This document shows, piece by piece, positions 22,139-29,984 of a stretch of DNA of 32,665 nt. Origin of the DNA: Candidatus Afararchaeum irisae (lineage in GTDB: Archaea > Halobacteriota > Halobacteria > Halobacteriales > Afararchaeaceae); contig JAXIOF010000037.1 of the NCBI GenBank assembly GCA_034190545.1, forward strand, positions 1 to 32,665. The letters are read 5' to 3'. How positions within the stretch are numbered: position 1 is the stretch's first letter; the number at the start of each line of letters is the position of its first letter. The notes under the pieces were generated by a model, which was given only the letters and a program-made list of their open reading frames with translations, made no database searches and was not told the DNA's origin. A program made the translations under genes and the position numbers.

Positions 22139-23302
22139 TTAGAGCTCCTTGAAGAAGCTCTTGACACCTCTCTTCGCTCCTCTAACCGAAGCTATATGTC
22201 TCGCTGCGACCGTCTTCTTGAGGAGACGCGCTGCGACCCCGCCGAAGACGTTTCCGTTCACCATAGCGACCGCCTCACGTCCGACAGAGACGAGAGTCCC
22301 GGGGTCGTTTAGCTCGAACTCCCTGAGCTCGTCGCCTTCTATCTTGCTCAGTATGTTCTCGGCACATATGTCCGCCTCGTCCTCAGCCGCCCAAGCCGTC
22401 TGTGGTGCTCTGTTTCCGTTGGTGTCCTCTACGGCTCCCGCGTCTCCTATCACGAAGACATCGTCGGCGTCGACCGACTCGAGGTGCTCGTCGACTTTGA
22501 AGGCGTTCCTCTCGGCGTCCTCGGTCTCTATGTCGATGTCGAACTCCCTCGCCGTCAGACCGCCCGCCCAGATCAGCATGTCGTACTCTATCGGATCACC
22601 CTCGTCGAGACGCACCTCGTCGTCGGTGACCTCGGTTATGGGGTCGCCCGTCTTCGTCTGTATACCCTTCGAGCGCAGGAGTCTCTTTATATGTGACCTC
22701 AGACGGTCGTCGATACTCGGACCCGGCATGACCTCGTCGAGAGCCTCTATTATGTTCACGGTCACCTCGCCCTCTCTGATCTCTGCGTCGTCTATGACGT
22801 CTGCTATCTCCCCCGCCGTCTGTATACCTGAGAGACCCGCTCCTCCGATGACGACACGTTTCTCGGCACCCTCCTTCGCCTCCTCGACTATCTCCTCTAG
22901 GTCGTGTCTTATGCTGAAGCCGTCGCCGAGGCTCCGGAGAGTGTGGGCATTCTCCTCCATCCCGGGGATTCCGTAGAAAGCAGTACGTTGCCCGAGTGCT
23001 ATAACAAGGTAGTCGTACTCGATCTCGTCGTCTTCTAAGACGACCTTCTTCTCCTCGAACTCGAATCCCTCGACCTCCGACTCGACGAAGTTAGCCCTGC
23101 CTTTCTTTATCTCGTCCATGGGTATCGCAATCTCCTCGTCGACCGACGGGTCGTATATAACCCTGTGTACCTCGTGGCGCACGAGATGGTAGTCGTTCTT
23201 GTCGACCCAGACGATCTCGTCTTCGGTGTCGAGGCTACTCCTCAGACGTTTTACTACGGTCGCACCTCCGTATCCAGCACCGAGAACTACTACCCTGTTC
23301 AT
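22139..23302 (-). CDS. ndh: Type II NADH dehydrogenase (NDH-2), FAD-dependent
   Basis: The protein has 387 residues. The FAD-binding GAGYGG is at 8-13, the NAD(P)H-binding GGAGLSG at 153-159, and the second FAD contact near VFVIGDAGA. Between them lie YLVIALGQRTAFYGIPG and IEALDEVMPG, as in NDH-2 and sulfide-quinone-reductase-like enzymes. The C-terminal end (RHIASVRGAKRGVKSFFKEL) is amphipathic and basic, a likely membrane-binding helix. It should pass electrons from NADH to a quinone without pumping. Sulfide:quinone reductase is less likely because the paired catalytic cysteines are absent. Divergent from the rpoH operon. Confidence 0.92.
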   Translation of the reverse strand: MNRVVVLGAGYGGATVVKRLRSSLDTEDEIVWVDKNDYHLVRHEVHRVIYDPSVDEEIAIPMDEIKKGRANFVESEVEGFEFEEKKVVLEDDEIEYDYLVIALGQRTAFYGIPGMEENAHTLRSLGDGFSIRHDLEEIVEEAKEGAEKRVVIGGAGLSGIQTAGEIADVIDDAEIREGEVTVNIIEALDEVMPGPSIDDRLRSHIKRLLRSKGIQTKTGDPITEVTDDEVRLDEGDPIEYDMLIWAGGLTAREFDIDIETEDAERNAFKVDEHLESVDADDVFVIGDAGAVEDTNGNRAPQTAWAAEDEADICAENILSKIEGDELREFELNDPGTLVSVGREAVAMVNGNVFGGVAARLLKKTVAARHIASVRGAKRGVKSFFKEL

Positions 23303-23322
23303 ACTCCGTCTACATACTTGAC

Positions 23323-23330
23323 TACAAAAC
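23323..23330 (-). promoter_or_regulatory. TATA-like box of ndh
   Basis: The minus-strand sequence GTTTTGTA lies 21-28 bases upstream of the ndh ATG, preceded by CAGAC. Confidence 0.5.
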
Positions 23331-23437
23331 GTCTGTCGGTTGAGATGGACTCACGTACATCGATCGTGTATATCTATCTATTGTGGCAATCCGAGGAGTA
23401 TGTAAACAGTACCCAAGCCATCGAAATAAAGCAAGAG

Positions 23438-23448
23438 TTTTATTATAT
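23438..23448 (+). promoter_or_regulatory. TATA box of the RNA polymerase operon
   Basis: TTTTATTATAT lies 48-58 bases before the rpoH ATG, the strongest AT-rich box in the 193-base divergent region. It would give a leader of about 20-25 bases. A second possible box (CGATATAC near 23455-23462) is closer to the start. Confidence 0.5.
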
Positions 23449-23495
23449 CGTCACTCGATATACACAGTGGAACAGACTTTTTCACGGGAGAAAGA

Positions 23496-23735
23496 ATGAG
23501 CACGTTCAACGTCACTGACCACGACATGGCGCCCGAGCATATCTTGCTCGACGAGGACGAGGTCGAAGAGGTTCTGGAGAGATACGACCTCGAAAAGCCC
23601 GAGCTCCCCAAGATACGGGAGAGCGACGCCGGCTTGTCGAACCTCGACGCTGAGGTCGGCGACGTCATCAAGATAGTAAGAGAGTCGTGGACTACCGATA
23701 GAGCCGTCACATACAGACTTGTCATAGAAGACTAA
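23496..23735 (+). CDS. rpoH: RNA polymerase subunit H (Rpb5-like)
   Basis: The protein has 79 residues, full length for archaeal RpoH. NVTDHDMAPEHILLDEDE opens it; KPELPKIRESDAG and EVGDVIKIVRESWT with VTYRLVIED close it, matching the C-terminal assembly domain of Rpb5. It is the first gene of the split-polymerase operon, 8 bases before rpoB2. Confidence 0.97.
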   Translation: MSTFNVTDHDMAPEHILLDEDEVEEVLERYDLEKPELPKIRESDAGLSNLDAEVGDVIKIVRESWTTDRAVTYRLVIED

Positions 23736-23743
23736 AACAAAAA

Positions 23744-25423
23744 ATGAGCTTGGACAGAGGAAAGCTAGCCGACGCTTACTTCGGACAGGAACGCCTCGCA
23801 CAGCACCATATCTCGTCGTTCAATAACTTCCTCGAACACGGGATGCAGAGGGTTGTCGACGAGCAGGAGACGATAGAGACAGACATAGGCGAGAAAGAAG
23901 GGGAGGAGGAGGTCTACATAAAGCTCGGAGAGGTCGAGGTCGGAACCCCTATGGTGAGAGAGGCAGACGGAAGCGAGGAGACACTCTACCCGCAGGAGTC
24001 GCGTCTCAGGAACATAAGCTACAGCGCGCCTCTGAGGATGGAGATGCAGATCGTCGAGGGCGACTACGAACACGAACCCGTCAAGACGACTATAGGCAAG
24101 ATGCCTATAATGATAAAGAGCAAGAACTGTAACCTCGCGGGTCTCGACGAGGACGAACTCGTAAAGACGGGCGAAGATCCCGTCGACCCCGGTGGTTACT
24201 TCATAGTCAACGGGAGCGAGCGCGTCCTGATGACGAGCGAGGATCTCGCGCCTAACACTATACTCGCCGAGAGAGACACGAAGTACGGCGACGAGATACA
24301 GGTCGCGAAGGTCTTCTCACACAGACAGGGTTACCGCGCGCTCGTCACAGTCGAGAGAGGACGTGACTCACTCCTGAGTGTCGGATTCCCGAGCGTCTCG
24401 AACGACATAAACTTCGTCACACTCGTACGTGCACTCGGGCTTGAGACCGACGAGAAGATAGTCAACTCGGTCTCGAACGACCCCGAGATAGTCAAGTTCA
24501 TGCTCGAAAACCTCGAGGAGGCGGAGGTTCAGACACAGGAAGAGGCGATGGAGCTCCTCGGAAAGAAGGTCGCTAGCGGACAGGCGAAGGACTACCAGAG
24601 AAAGCGCGCCGACTACGTCATAGACAGATACCTCCTGCCCCATCTCGAAGATGTCAGTGAGGACGACGAGGAGGTCAGGATAGCGAAGGCGCATTACCTC
24701 TGCCGTATGGCGGAGACGTGTTTCGAGCTCGCACTCGGAAGGAGGGAGCCCGACGACAAGGATCATTACTCGAACAAACGTCTCAAGATATCGGGCGACC
24801 TGATGCAGGATCTCTTCCGTGTCGCTCTCAACAAGCTCGCGCGCGACGTCAAGTACCAGCTCGAACGTGCCAACATGAGAAACCGTGAGCTACGTGTCGA
24901 CACCGTCGTCCGTAGCGACGTACTTACCGAGAGACTCGAACATCCCCTCGCTACGGGTAACTGGGTCGGAGGACGTACGGGTGTCGCACAGCTTCTCGAC
25001 AGGTCGAACCACATGGCGATACTGAGCCATCTCAGACGTGTCGTCTCACCCCTCTCGCGCGGACAGCCCCATTTCGAGGCGCGCGACCTACATCCGACAC
25101 AGTGGGGACGTATCTGCCCCGGCGAGACTCCAGAGGGTCCTAACTGTGGACTCGTGAAGAACTTCGCCCAGTCGGTCGAGATATCGAAGGGAATAGAGGA
25201 CGACACACACGTACGTGACACACTCTCCGACCTCGGAGTCGAGAGAATACATACCTCGCCGACCTCCTCGGAGTCCGAGGCTGAGACAGAGACAGAGACT
25301 GAGACTGAGACTGAGACTGAGACTGAGACTGAGACTGAGACTGAGACTGAGACTGAGACCGAAGCAGACGCCGATACGGTCGACTCAGAAGAGACCCCTG
25401 AGACAGACGAAGCAGAAGCATAA
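23744..25423 (+). CDS. rpoB2: RNA polymerase subunit B'' (N-terminal half of RpoB)
   Basis: The protein has 559 residues. The opening LADAYFGQERLAQHHISSF, the central GGYFIVNGSERVLMTSEDL and the late CPGETPEGPNCGLVKNFAQS are those of RpoB''. After about residue 505 the conserved sequence ends, and a low-complexity tail of alternating Glu and Thr follows, then acidic residues to the stop. The tail is encoded by a hexanucleotide repeat and is not part of the usual subunit. The split from B' occurs at the normal euryarchaeal site. The next gene begins 6 bases after the stop. Confidence 0.97.
   Translation: MSLDRGKLADAYFGQERLAQHHISSFNNFLEHGMQRVVDEQETIETDIGEKEGEEEVYIKLGEVEVGTPMVREADGSEETLYPQESRLRNISYSAPLRMEMQIVEGDYEHEPVKTTIGKMPIMIKSKNCNLAGLDEDELVKTGEDPVDPGGYFIVNGSERVLMTSEDLAPNTILAERDTKYGDEIQVAKVFSHRQGYRALVTVERGRDSLLSVGFPSVSNDINFVTLVRALGLETDEKIVNSVSNDPEIVKFMLENLEEAEVQTQEEAMELLGKKVASGQAKDYQRKRADYVIDRYLLPHLEDVSEDDEEVRIAKAHYLCRMAETCFELALGRREPDDKDHYSNKRLKISGDLMQDLFRVALNKLARDVKYQLERANMRNRELRVDTVVRSDVLTERLEHPLATGNWVGGRTGVAQLLDRSNHMAILSHLRRVVSPLSRGQPHFEARDLHPTQWGRICPGETPEGPNCGLVKNFAQSVEISKGIEDDTHVRDTLSDLGVERIHTSPTSSESEAETETETETETETETETETETETETETEADADTVDSEETPETDEAEA
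25295..25354 (+). repeat. GAGACT hexanucleotide repeat coding for (Glu-Thr)10 in RpoB''
   Basis: Ten perfect tandem copies of GAGACT lie in frame, flanked by degenerate GAGACA and GAGACC units. The repeat encodes most of the acidic C-terminal tail of RpoB''. Changes in copy number would alter tail length without a frameshift. Confidence 0.95.
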
Positions 25424-25429
25424 CACAAC

Positions 25430-27253
25430 ATGAGTTCGGAAACCTCGAAAGTATACATAGACGGAAGTCTCGTAGGAACCCACGAGAGACCCGAGGATCT
25501 CGTAGAGAGCCTCAGGCAGGAGAGAAGACGCGGAAACATAAGCGATCAGGTCAATATATCGATAGACAAACGCACGAAGGAGGTCTTCGTCGACACCGGA
25601 CCCGGAAGGGCACGCCGCCCTCTAGTAGTCGTCGAGGACGGTGAGCCTCTCGTCACACAGGAACACATAGACGCACTCGAAAACGGAGAGATAGAGTTCG
25701 AGGATCTCGTCGAGAAGGGATACGTCGAGTACATAGACGGAAACGAGGAGGAAGACCTCCTGATCGCCGTAGACGAGGACGAGCTTACCCAGAACCACAC
25801 ACATCTCGAACTCTACCCGTCGCTCATATTCGGAATCTGTGCGGGAATGATCCCGTACCCCGAACACAACGCGTCGCCACGTATAACCATGGGAGCGGGA
25901 ATGGTGAAGCAGTCGCTGGGTCTTCCAGCGGCGAACTACCGCGTCCGTTCGGACACTCAGTCGAACCTCCTCCATTACCCTCAGCTCTCGATGGTCTCGA
26001 CACAGACCTCGGAGGCTATAGGCTACGACGAACGCCCCGCGGCACAGAACTTCGTCGTCGCAGTGATGTCTTACGAGGGATTCAACATCGAGGACGCTCT
26101 CATACTCAACCAGGGAAGCGTCGACAGGGCACTCGCGCGTTCACACTTCTTCCGTATGTACGAGGCTGAGGAACGCGGATACCCAGGCGGACAGGAAGAC
26201 AGATTCGAGATTCCCGAGGACGACGTCCGTGGACACAAGGGAGAGGACGCCTACACACATTTAGACGACGACGGACTCGTAAACCCTGAGACTGAGGTCG
26301 GACAGAGCGAGGTTCTCGTCGGAAAGACTTCGCCGCCGCGTTTCTTAGAGGAGCCCGACACGATGGCGGGTCTCTCGCCCCAGAAGAGACGTGAGACGAG
26401 CGTGACGATGAGGTCGAACGAGAAGGGAATCGTCGACACGGTGATGCTGATGGAGGGTCAGGAGGGCAACAAGGTCGCGAAGGTACGTGTGAGGGACGAG
26501 AGAATTCCCGAACTCGGAGACAAGTTCGCCTCGAAACACGGACAGAAGGGTATCACGGGACATATAGCCCCGCAGGAGGACATGCCCTTCACTGAGGACG
26601 GTATAACTCCCGATCTGATCATAAATCCCCACGCACTCCCGTCACGTATGACTGTGGGGCATGTCTTAGAGATGCTCGGCGGAAAGGTCGGTGCTCTCGA
26701 AGGAAGACGTATCGATGGTACTGCCTTCACGGGAGAGGACGAGGACGAGCTAAGGGAGTCTCTTGTCGAACGTGGATTCAAGTCGTCGGGCAAACAGACG
26801 ATGCACTCGGGTATCACGGGCGAGAAGATAGACGCCGAGATATACACCGGAATCATTCTCTACCAGAAGCTCCACCACATGGTGAGCAAGAAGATACACG
26901 CGCGCTCACACGGTCCCGTCCAGGTTCTGACACGTCAGCCGACTGAGGGACGTGCGAGAGAGGGTGGTCTACGTATAGGAGAGATGGAGCGCGACGTTCT
27001 GATAGGACACGGCGCTGCACTCACGCTCAAGGACCGTCTCCTCGACGAGTCGGACCGCGAGATGATCTACGTCTGTTCGAACTGTGGAATGACTGCGACA
27101 GAGGACGTACGTCAGAACCGTGTCTACTGTCCCAACTGTGACTCGGAGACAGGTATACACGAGGTCGAGATGAGCTACGCCTTCAAGCTCCTACTCGACG
27201 AGATGAAGTCGCTCGGAATAGCACCGCGTCTCGACCTTGAGGACGCGGTCTGA
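25430..27253 (+). CDS. rpoB1: RNA polymerase subunit B' (C-terminal half of RpoB)
   Basis: The protein has 607 residues, a full B'. Diagnostic segments are [54 protein letters not shown] and [14 protein letters not shown]. The zinc site has Cys549, Cys552, Cys567 and Cys570. It contributes the catalytic wall, the hybrid-binding domain and the clamp contact. It is translated from the same transcript as B'' after a 6-base gap and is followed by rpoA1 after 38 bases. Confidence 0.98.
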   Translation: MSSETSKVYIDGSLVGTHERPEDLVESLRQERRRGNISDQVNISIDKRTKEVFVDTGPGRARRPLVVVEDGEPLVTQEHIDALENGEIEFEDLVEKGYVEYIDGNEEEDLLIAVDEDELTQNHTHLELYPSLIFGICAGMIPYPEHNASPRITMGAGMVKQSLGLPAANYRVRSDTQSNLLHYPQLSMVSTQTSEAIGYDERPAAQNFVVAVMSYEGFNIEDALILNQGSVDRALARSHFFRMYEAEERGYPGGQEDRFEIPEDDVRGHKGEDAYTHLDDDGLVNPETEVGQSEVLVGKTSPPRFLEEPDTMAGLSPQKRRETSVTMRSNEKGIVDTVMLMEGQEGNKVAKVRVRDERIPELGDKFASKHGQKGITGHIAPQEDMPFTEDGITPDLIINPHALPSRMTVGHVLEMLGGKVGALEGRRIDGTAFTGEDEDELRESLVERGFKSSGKQTMHSGITGEKIDAEIYTGIILYQKLHHMVSKKIHARSHGPVQVLTRQPTEGRAREGGLRIGEMERDVLIGHGAALTLKDRLLDESDREMIYVCSNCGMTATEDVRQNRVYCPNCDSETGIHEVEMSYAFKLLLDEMKSLGIAPRLDLEDAV

Positions 27254-27291
27254 ACAAAGCAGTAAAACAACAACTCGATTCCAATCCAATT

Positions 27292-29946
27292 ATGAGCACG
27301 AACACAAGTCCCAAACAGATTAGCTCGATTGACTTCGGGCTGATGAGTCCCCAGTCGTACCGTGATATGAGCGTCACGAAGATAATCACGGCTGACACCT
27401 ACGACGACGACGGCTTCCCGATAGACATGGGTCTGATGGATCCACGTCTCGGAGTCATAGATCCGGGTCTCCAGTGTAAGACGTGTGGAAAACGGTCGGG
27501 TCAGTGTGAGGGGCATTTCGGACACATAGAGCTCGCCGCACCCGTGATACACGTCGGATTCTCGAAGCTCATCAGACGTCTCCTCAGAGGAACGTGCAGG
27601 GAGTGTTCACGTGTCCTACTCACAGAGGATCAGAAAGACGAGTTCGACGAGAAGCTCGAGAAGACGAGGTCTTTCAACCAGGATCTCAGCGACGTCACCA
27701 AGAGCGCGATAAGGGCGGCGAGGAAGAACTACTTCTGTCCCTACTGTGGAGAGGAACAGAAGAAGATCAAACACGAGAAGCCGACGACCTACTACGAGGA
27801 CGGTCACAAGCTGATGCCGTCGGACGTCAGAGACCGTCTTGAACGTATACCCGATGACGACCTCGAAGCCATAGGTATAGACGCCGAGGACTCACGTCCC
27901 GAGTGGATGATACTCACAGTCCTCCCCGTACCTCCCGTGACCGCACGTCCGTCGATAACACTCGACAACGGACAGAGAAGCGAGGACGACCTCACCCACA
28001 AGCTCGTCGACATAATACGTATCAACCAGAGGTTCATGGAGAACCGAGAGGCGGGATCGCCCCAGCTCATCATAGAGGACCTCTGGGAGCTTCTCCAGTA
28101 CCACGTCACGACCTTCATGGACAACGAGATATCAGGTACTCCTCCCGCACGCCACAGGTCGGGGAGACCCCTCAAGACGCTCTCCCAGAGGCTCAAGGGC
28201 AAGGAGGGACGTTTCAGAGGATCTCTCTCCGGAAAACGTGTCAACTTCTCTTCGCGTACAGTCATCTCTCCCGATCCGACTCTCTCGGTCAACGAGATAG
28301 GAGTCCCTGAGAGCATAGCCAAGGAGATGACACAGAGCATGACCGTCACCCACAACAACATAGACGAGGCGGTCGAGTACGTACGTCGTGGTCCCGAGAA
28401 CCATCCCGGCGCGAACTACGTCAAGAGGAGCGACGGAAGACGTCTCAAGGTCACCGACACTAACTCCGAGAACCTCGCCGAGAGGATGCTTGAGGAGGAC
28501 GACGACGGAAACATACGTGGTATTGGATGGACGGTCGACAGACAGCTCAAGGACGGCGACATAGTACTCTTCAACCGACAGCCATCTCTCCACCGTATGT
28601 CGATGATGGCACACGAGGTCGTCGTGATGCCCCACAAGACCTTCAGGCTCAACACGACTGTCTGTCCGCCGTACAACGCCGACTTCGACGGCGACGAGAT
28701 GAACATGCATGTCCTCCAGAGCGAGGAGGCGCGTGCCGAGGCGCGTATACTCATGAGGGTTCAGGAACATATACTCTCACCGCGTTTCGGAGGTCCTATA
28801 GTCGGAGCTATACAGGATCACATCTCGGGACTCTACCTCCTCACACACGGCGAGAAGAACTTCGACGAGTCGGCGGCACTCGACCTCCTGAGGATGACGA
28901 CGGTCGACAACCTACCCGAACCCGACGGAACTGAGGACGGCGACGAGTACTGGACCGGAAAGACGGTCTTCTCTCTCATACTCCCCGAGGGACTCGACAT
29001 GGAGTTCGAGTCGTCGGCGGGTGACACCGTCGTAATCGACGACGGCGAGCTACTCGACGGCACCATAGACGAGAACGCAATGGGAAGCTTCGTCGGAGAG
29101 ATAGTCGACCTAGTCACGAAGGTCTACGGCGAGTCACGTTCGGCTCAGCTAATAGACGACGCGTCGTCGCTCGCCATAAGATCCATAATGCATTTCGGCT
29201 TCTCGTTCGGAATCGACGACGAGGATCTCCCCGAGGAGGCACACGAGGAGATAGACGCCTCTATAGTCGAAGCCGAGAAGGAGGCAGAACGTCTCATAGA
29301 GACCTACGAGCGCGGCGAGCTAGAGTCTCTTCCGGGACGTACGCTCGAGGAGACACTTGAGATGAAGATAATGCAGGCTCTCGGAAAGGCACGTGACTCG
29401 GCGGGAGAGATAGCCGAGGACTACCTCGAAGAGGACAACCCCGCCGTCGTGATGGCGGAGTCAGGAGCACGTGGATCTATGCTCAACCTCACACAGATGG
29501 CAGGCTGTGTCGGACAGCAGGCTGTGAGAGGCGAACGTATAAACAGGGGGTACGAGAACAGGACTCTTCCGCATTTCGAGGAGGGCGACCTGTCGTCCGA
29601 CGCGCGCGGCTTCGTCGAGCACTCGTACAAGGAAGGTCTCGAACCTAAGGAGTTCTTCTTCCATTCGATGGGAGGACGTGAGGGACTCGTCGACACTGCG
29701 GTTCGTACCTCGAAGTCGGGATACCTCCAGCGCAGACTCATAAACGCACTTCAGGAGATAGAGGCACAGTACGACGGAACCGTAAGGACGACCAACGGCG
29801 ACATGGTTCAGTTCGAGTACGGAGAGGACGGCACAGATCCGATGAAGATGCCGAAGGGAGAGGAGATAGACGTCGAAGCAGTCGTCGACAGAGTTCTCGA
29901 CGCCGAGTTCGACTCGGACAGTCCCGACTTCGTGACCAGCGACTAA
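27292..29946 (+). CDS. rpoA1: RNA polymerase subunit A' (N-terminal part of RpoA)
   Basis: The protein has 884 residues. The clamp zinc site is CKTCGKRSGQCEGHFGH (Cys62, Cys65, Cys72, His75), and a second pair lies in CRECS and CPYCGEE. The catalytic magnesium loop NADFDGDEMN begins at Asn462, giving Asp464, Asp466 and Asp468. The bridge-helix region and trigger-loop part (GGREGLVDTAVRTSKSGYLQ) end the subunit. Its length is normal for an A' without an intein. The split to A'' lies after a 38-base spacer that holds a tandem repeat. Confidence 0.98.
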   Translation: MSTNTSPKQISSIDFGLMSPQSYRDMSVTKIITADTYDDDGFPIDMGLMDPRLGVIDPGLQCKTCGKRSGQCEGHFGHIELAAPVIHVGFSKLIRRLLRGTCRECSRVLLTEDQKDEFDEKLEKTRSFNQDLSDVTKSAIRAARKNYFCPYCGEEQKKIKHEKPTTYYEDGHKLMPSDVRDRLERIPDDDLEAIGIDAEDSRPEWMILTVLPVPPVTARPSITLDNGQRSEDDLTHKLVDIIRINQRFMENREAGSPQLIIEDLWELLQYHVTTFMDNEISGTPPARHRSGRPLKTLSQRLKGKEGRFRGSLSGKRVNFSSRTVISPDPTLSVNEIGVPESIAKEMTQSMTVTHNNIDEAVEYVRRGPENHPGANYVKRSDGRRLKVTDTNSENLAERMLEEDDDGNIRGIGWTVDRQLKDGDIVLFNRQPSLHRMSMMAHEVVVMPHKTFRLNTTVCPPYNADFDGDEMNMHVLQSEEARAEARILMRVQEHILSPRFGGPIVGAIQDHISGLYLLTHGEKNFDESAALDLLRMTTVDNLPEPDGTEDGDEYWTGKTVFSLILPEGLDMEFESSAGDTVVIDDGELLDGTIDENAMGSFVGEIVDLVTKVYGESRSAQLIDDASSLAIRSIMHFGFSFGIDDEDLPEEAHEEIDASIVEAEKEAERLIETYERGELESLPGRTLEETLEMKIMQALGKARDSAGEIAEDYLEEDNPAVVMAESGARGSMLNLTQMAGCVGQQAVRGERINRGYENRTLPHFEEGDLSSDARGFVEHSYKEGLEPKEFFFHSMGGREGLVDTAVRTSKSGYLQRRLINALQEIEAQYDGTVRTTNGDMVQFEYGEDGTDPMKMPKGEEIDVEAVVDRVLDAEFDSDSPDFVTSD

Positions 29947-29948
29947 AA

Positions 29949-29972
29949 TAAGAGCAAGAGTAAGAGTAAGAG
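29949..29972 (+). repeat. YAAGAG hexanucleotide repeat in the rpoA1-rpoA2 spacer
   Basis: Four tandem copies (TAAGAG, CAAGAG, TAAGAG, TAAGAG) occupy most of the 38-base spacer between rpoA1 and rpoA2. They are purine-rich, but none is a normal Shine-Dalgarno site. Confidence 0.85.
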
Positions 29973-29984
29973 AGTGATAAAAAC

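Noticed and set aside
22149-22976. A 275-codon open frame on the plus strand
   Set aside because: It is Ser/Arg-rich antisense shadow of ndh.
23300-23500. Possible small RNA in the ndh-rpoH divergent region
   Set aside because: The 193 bases hold AT-rich boxes but no stable stem, box C/D or tRNA-like structure that I could make out.
24766-25539. A 257-codon minus-strand frame with a Ser-Val repeat
   Set aside because: The repeat is the complement of the RpoB'' Glu-Thr hexamers. The frame also spans the B''/B' junction, where both sense genes are clear.
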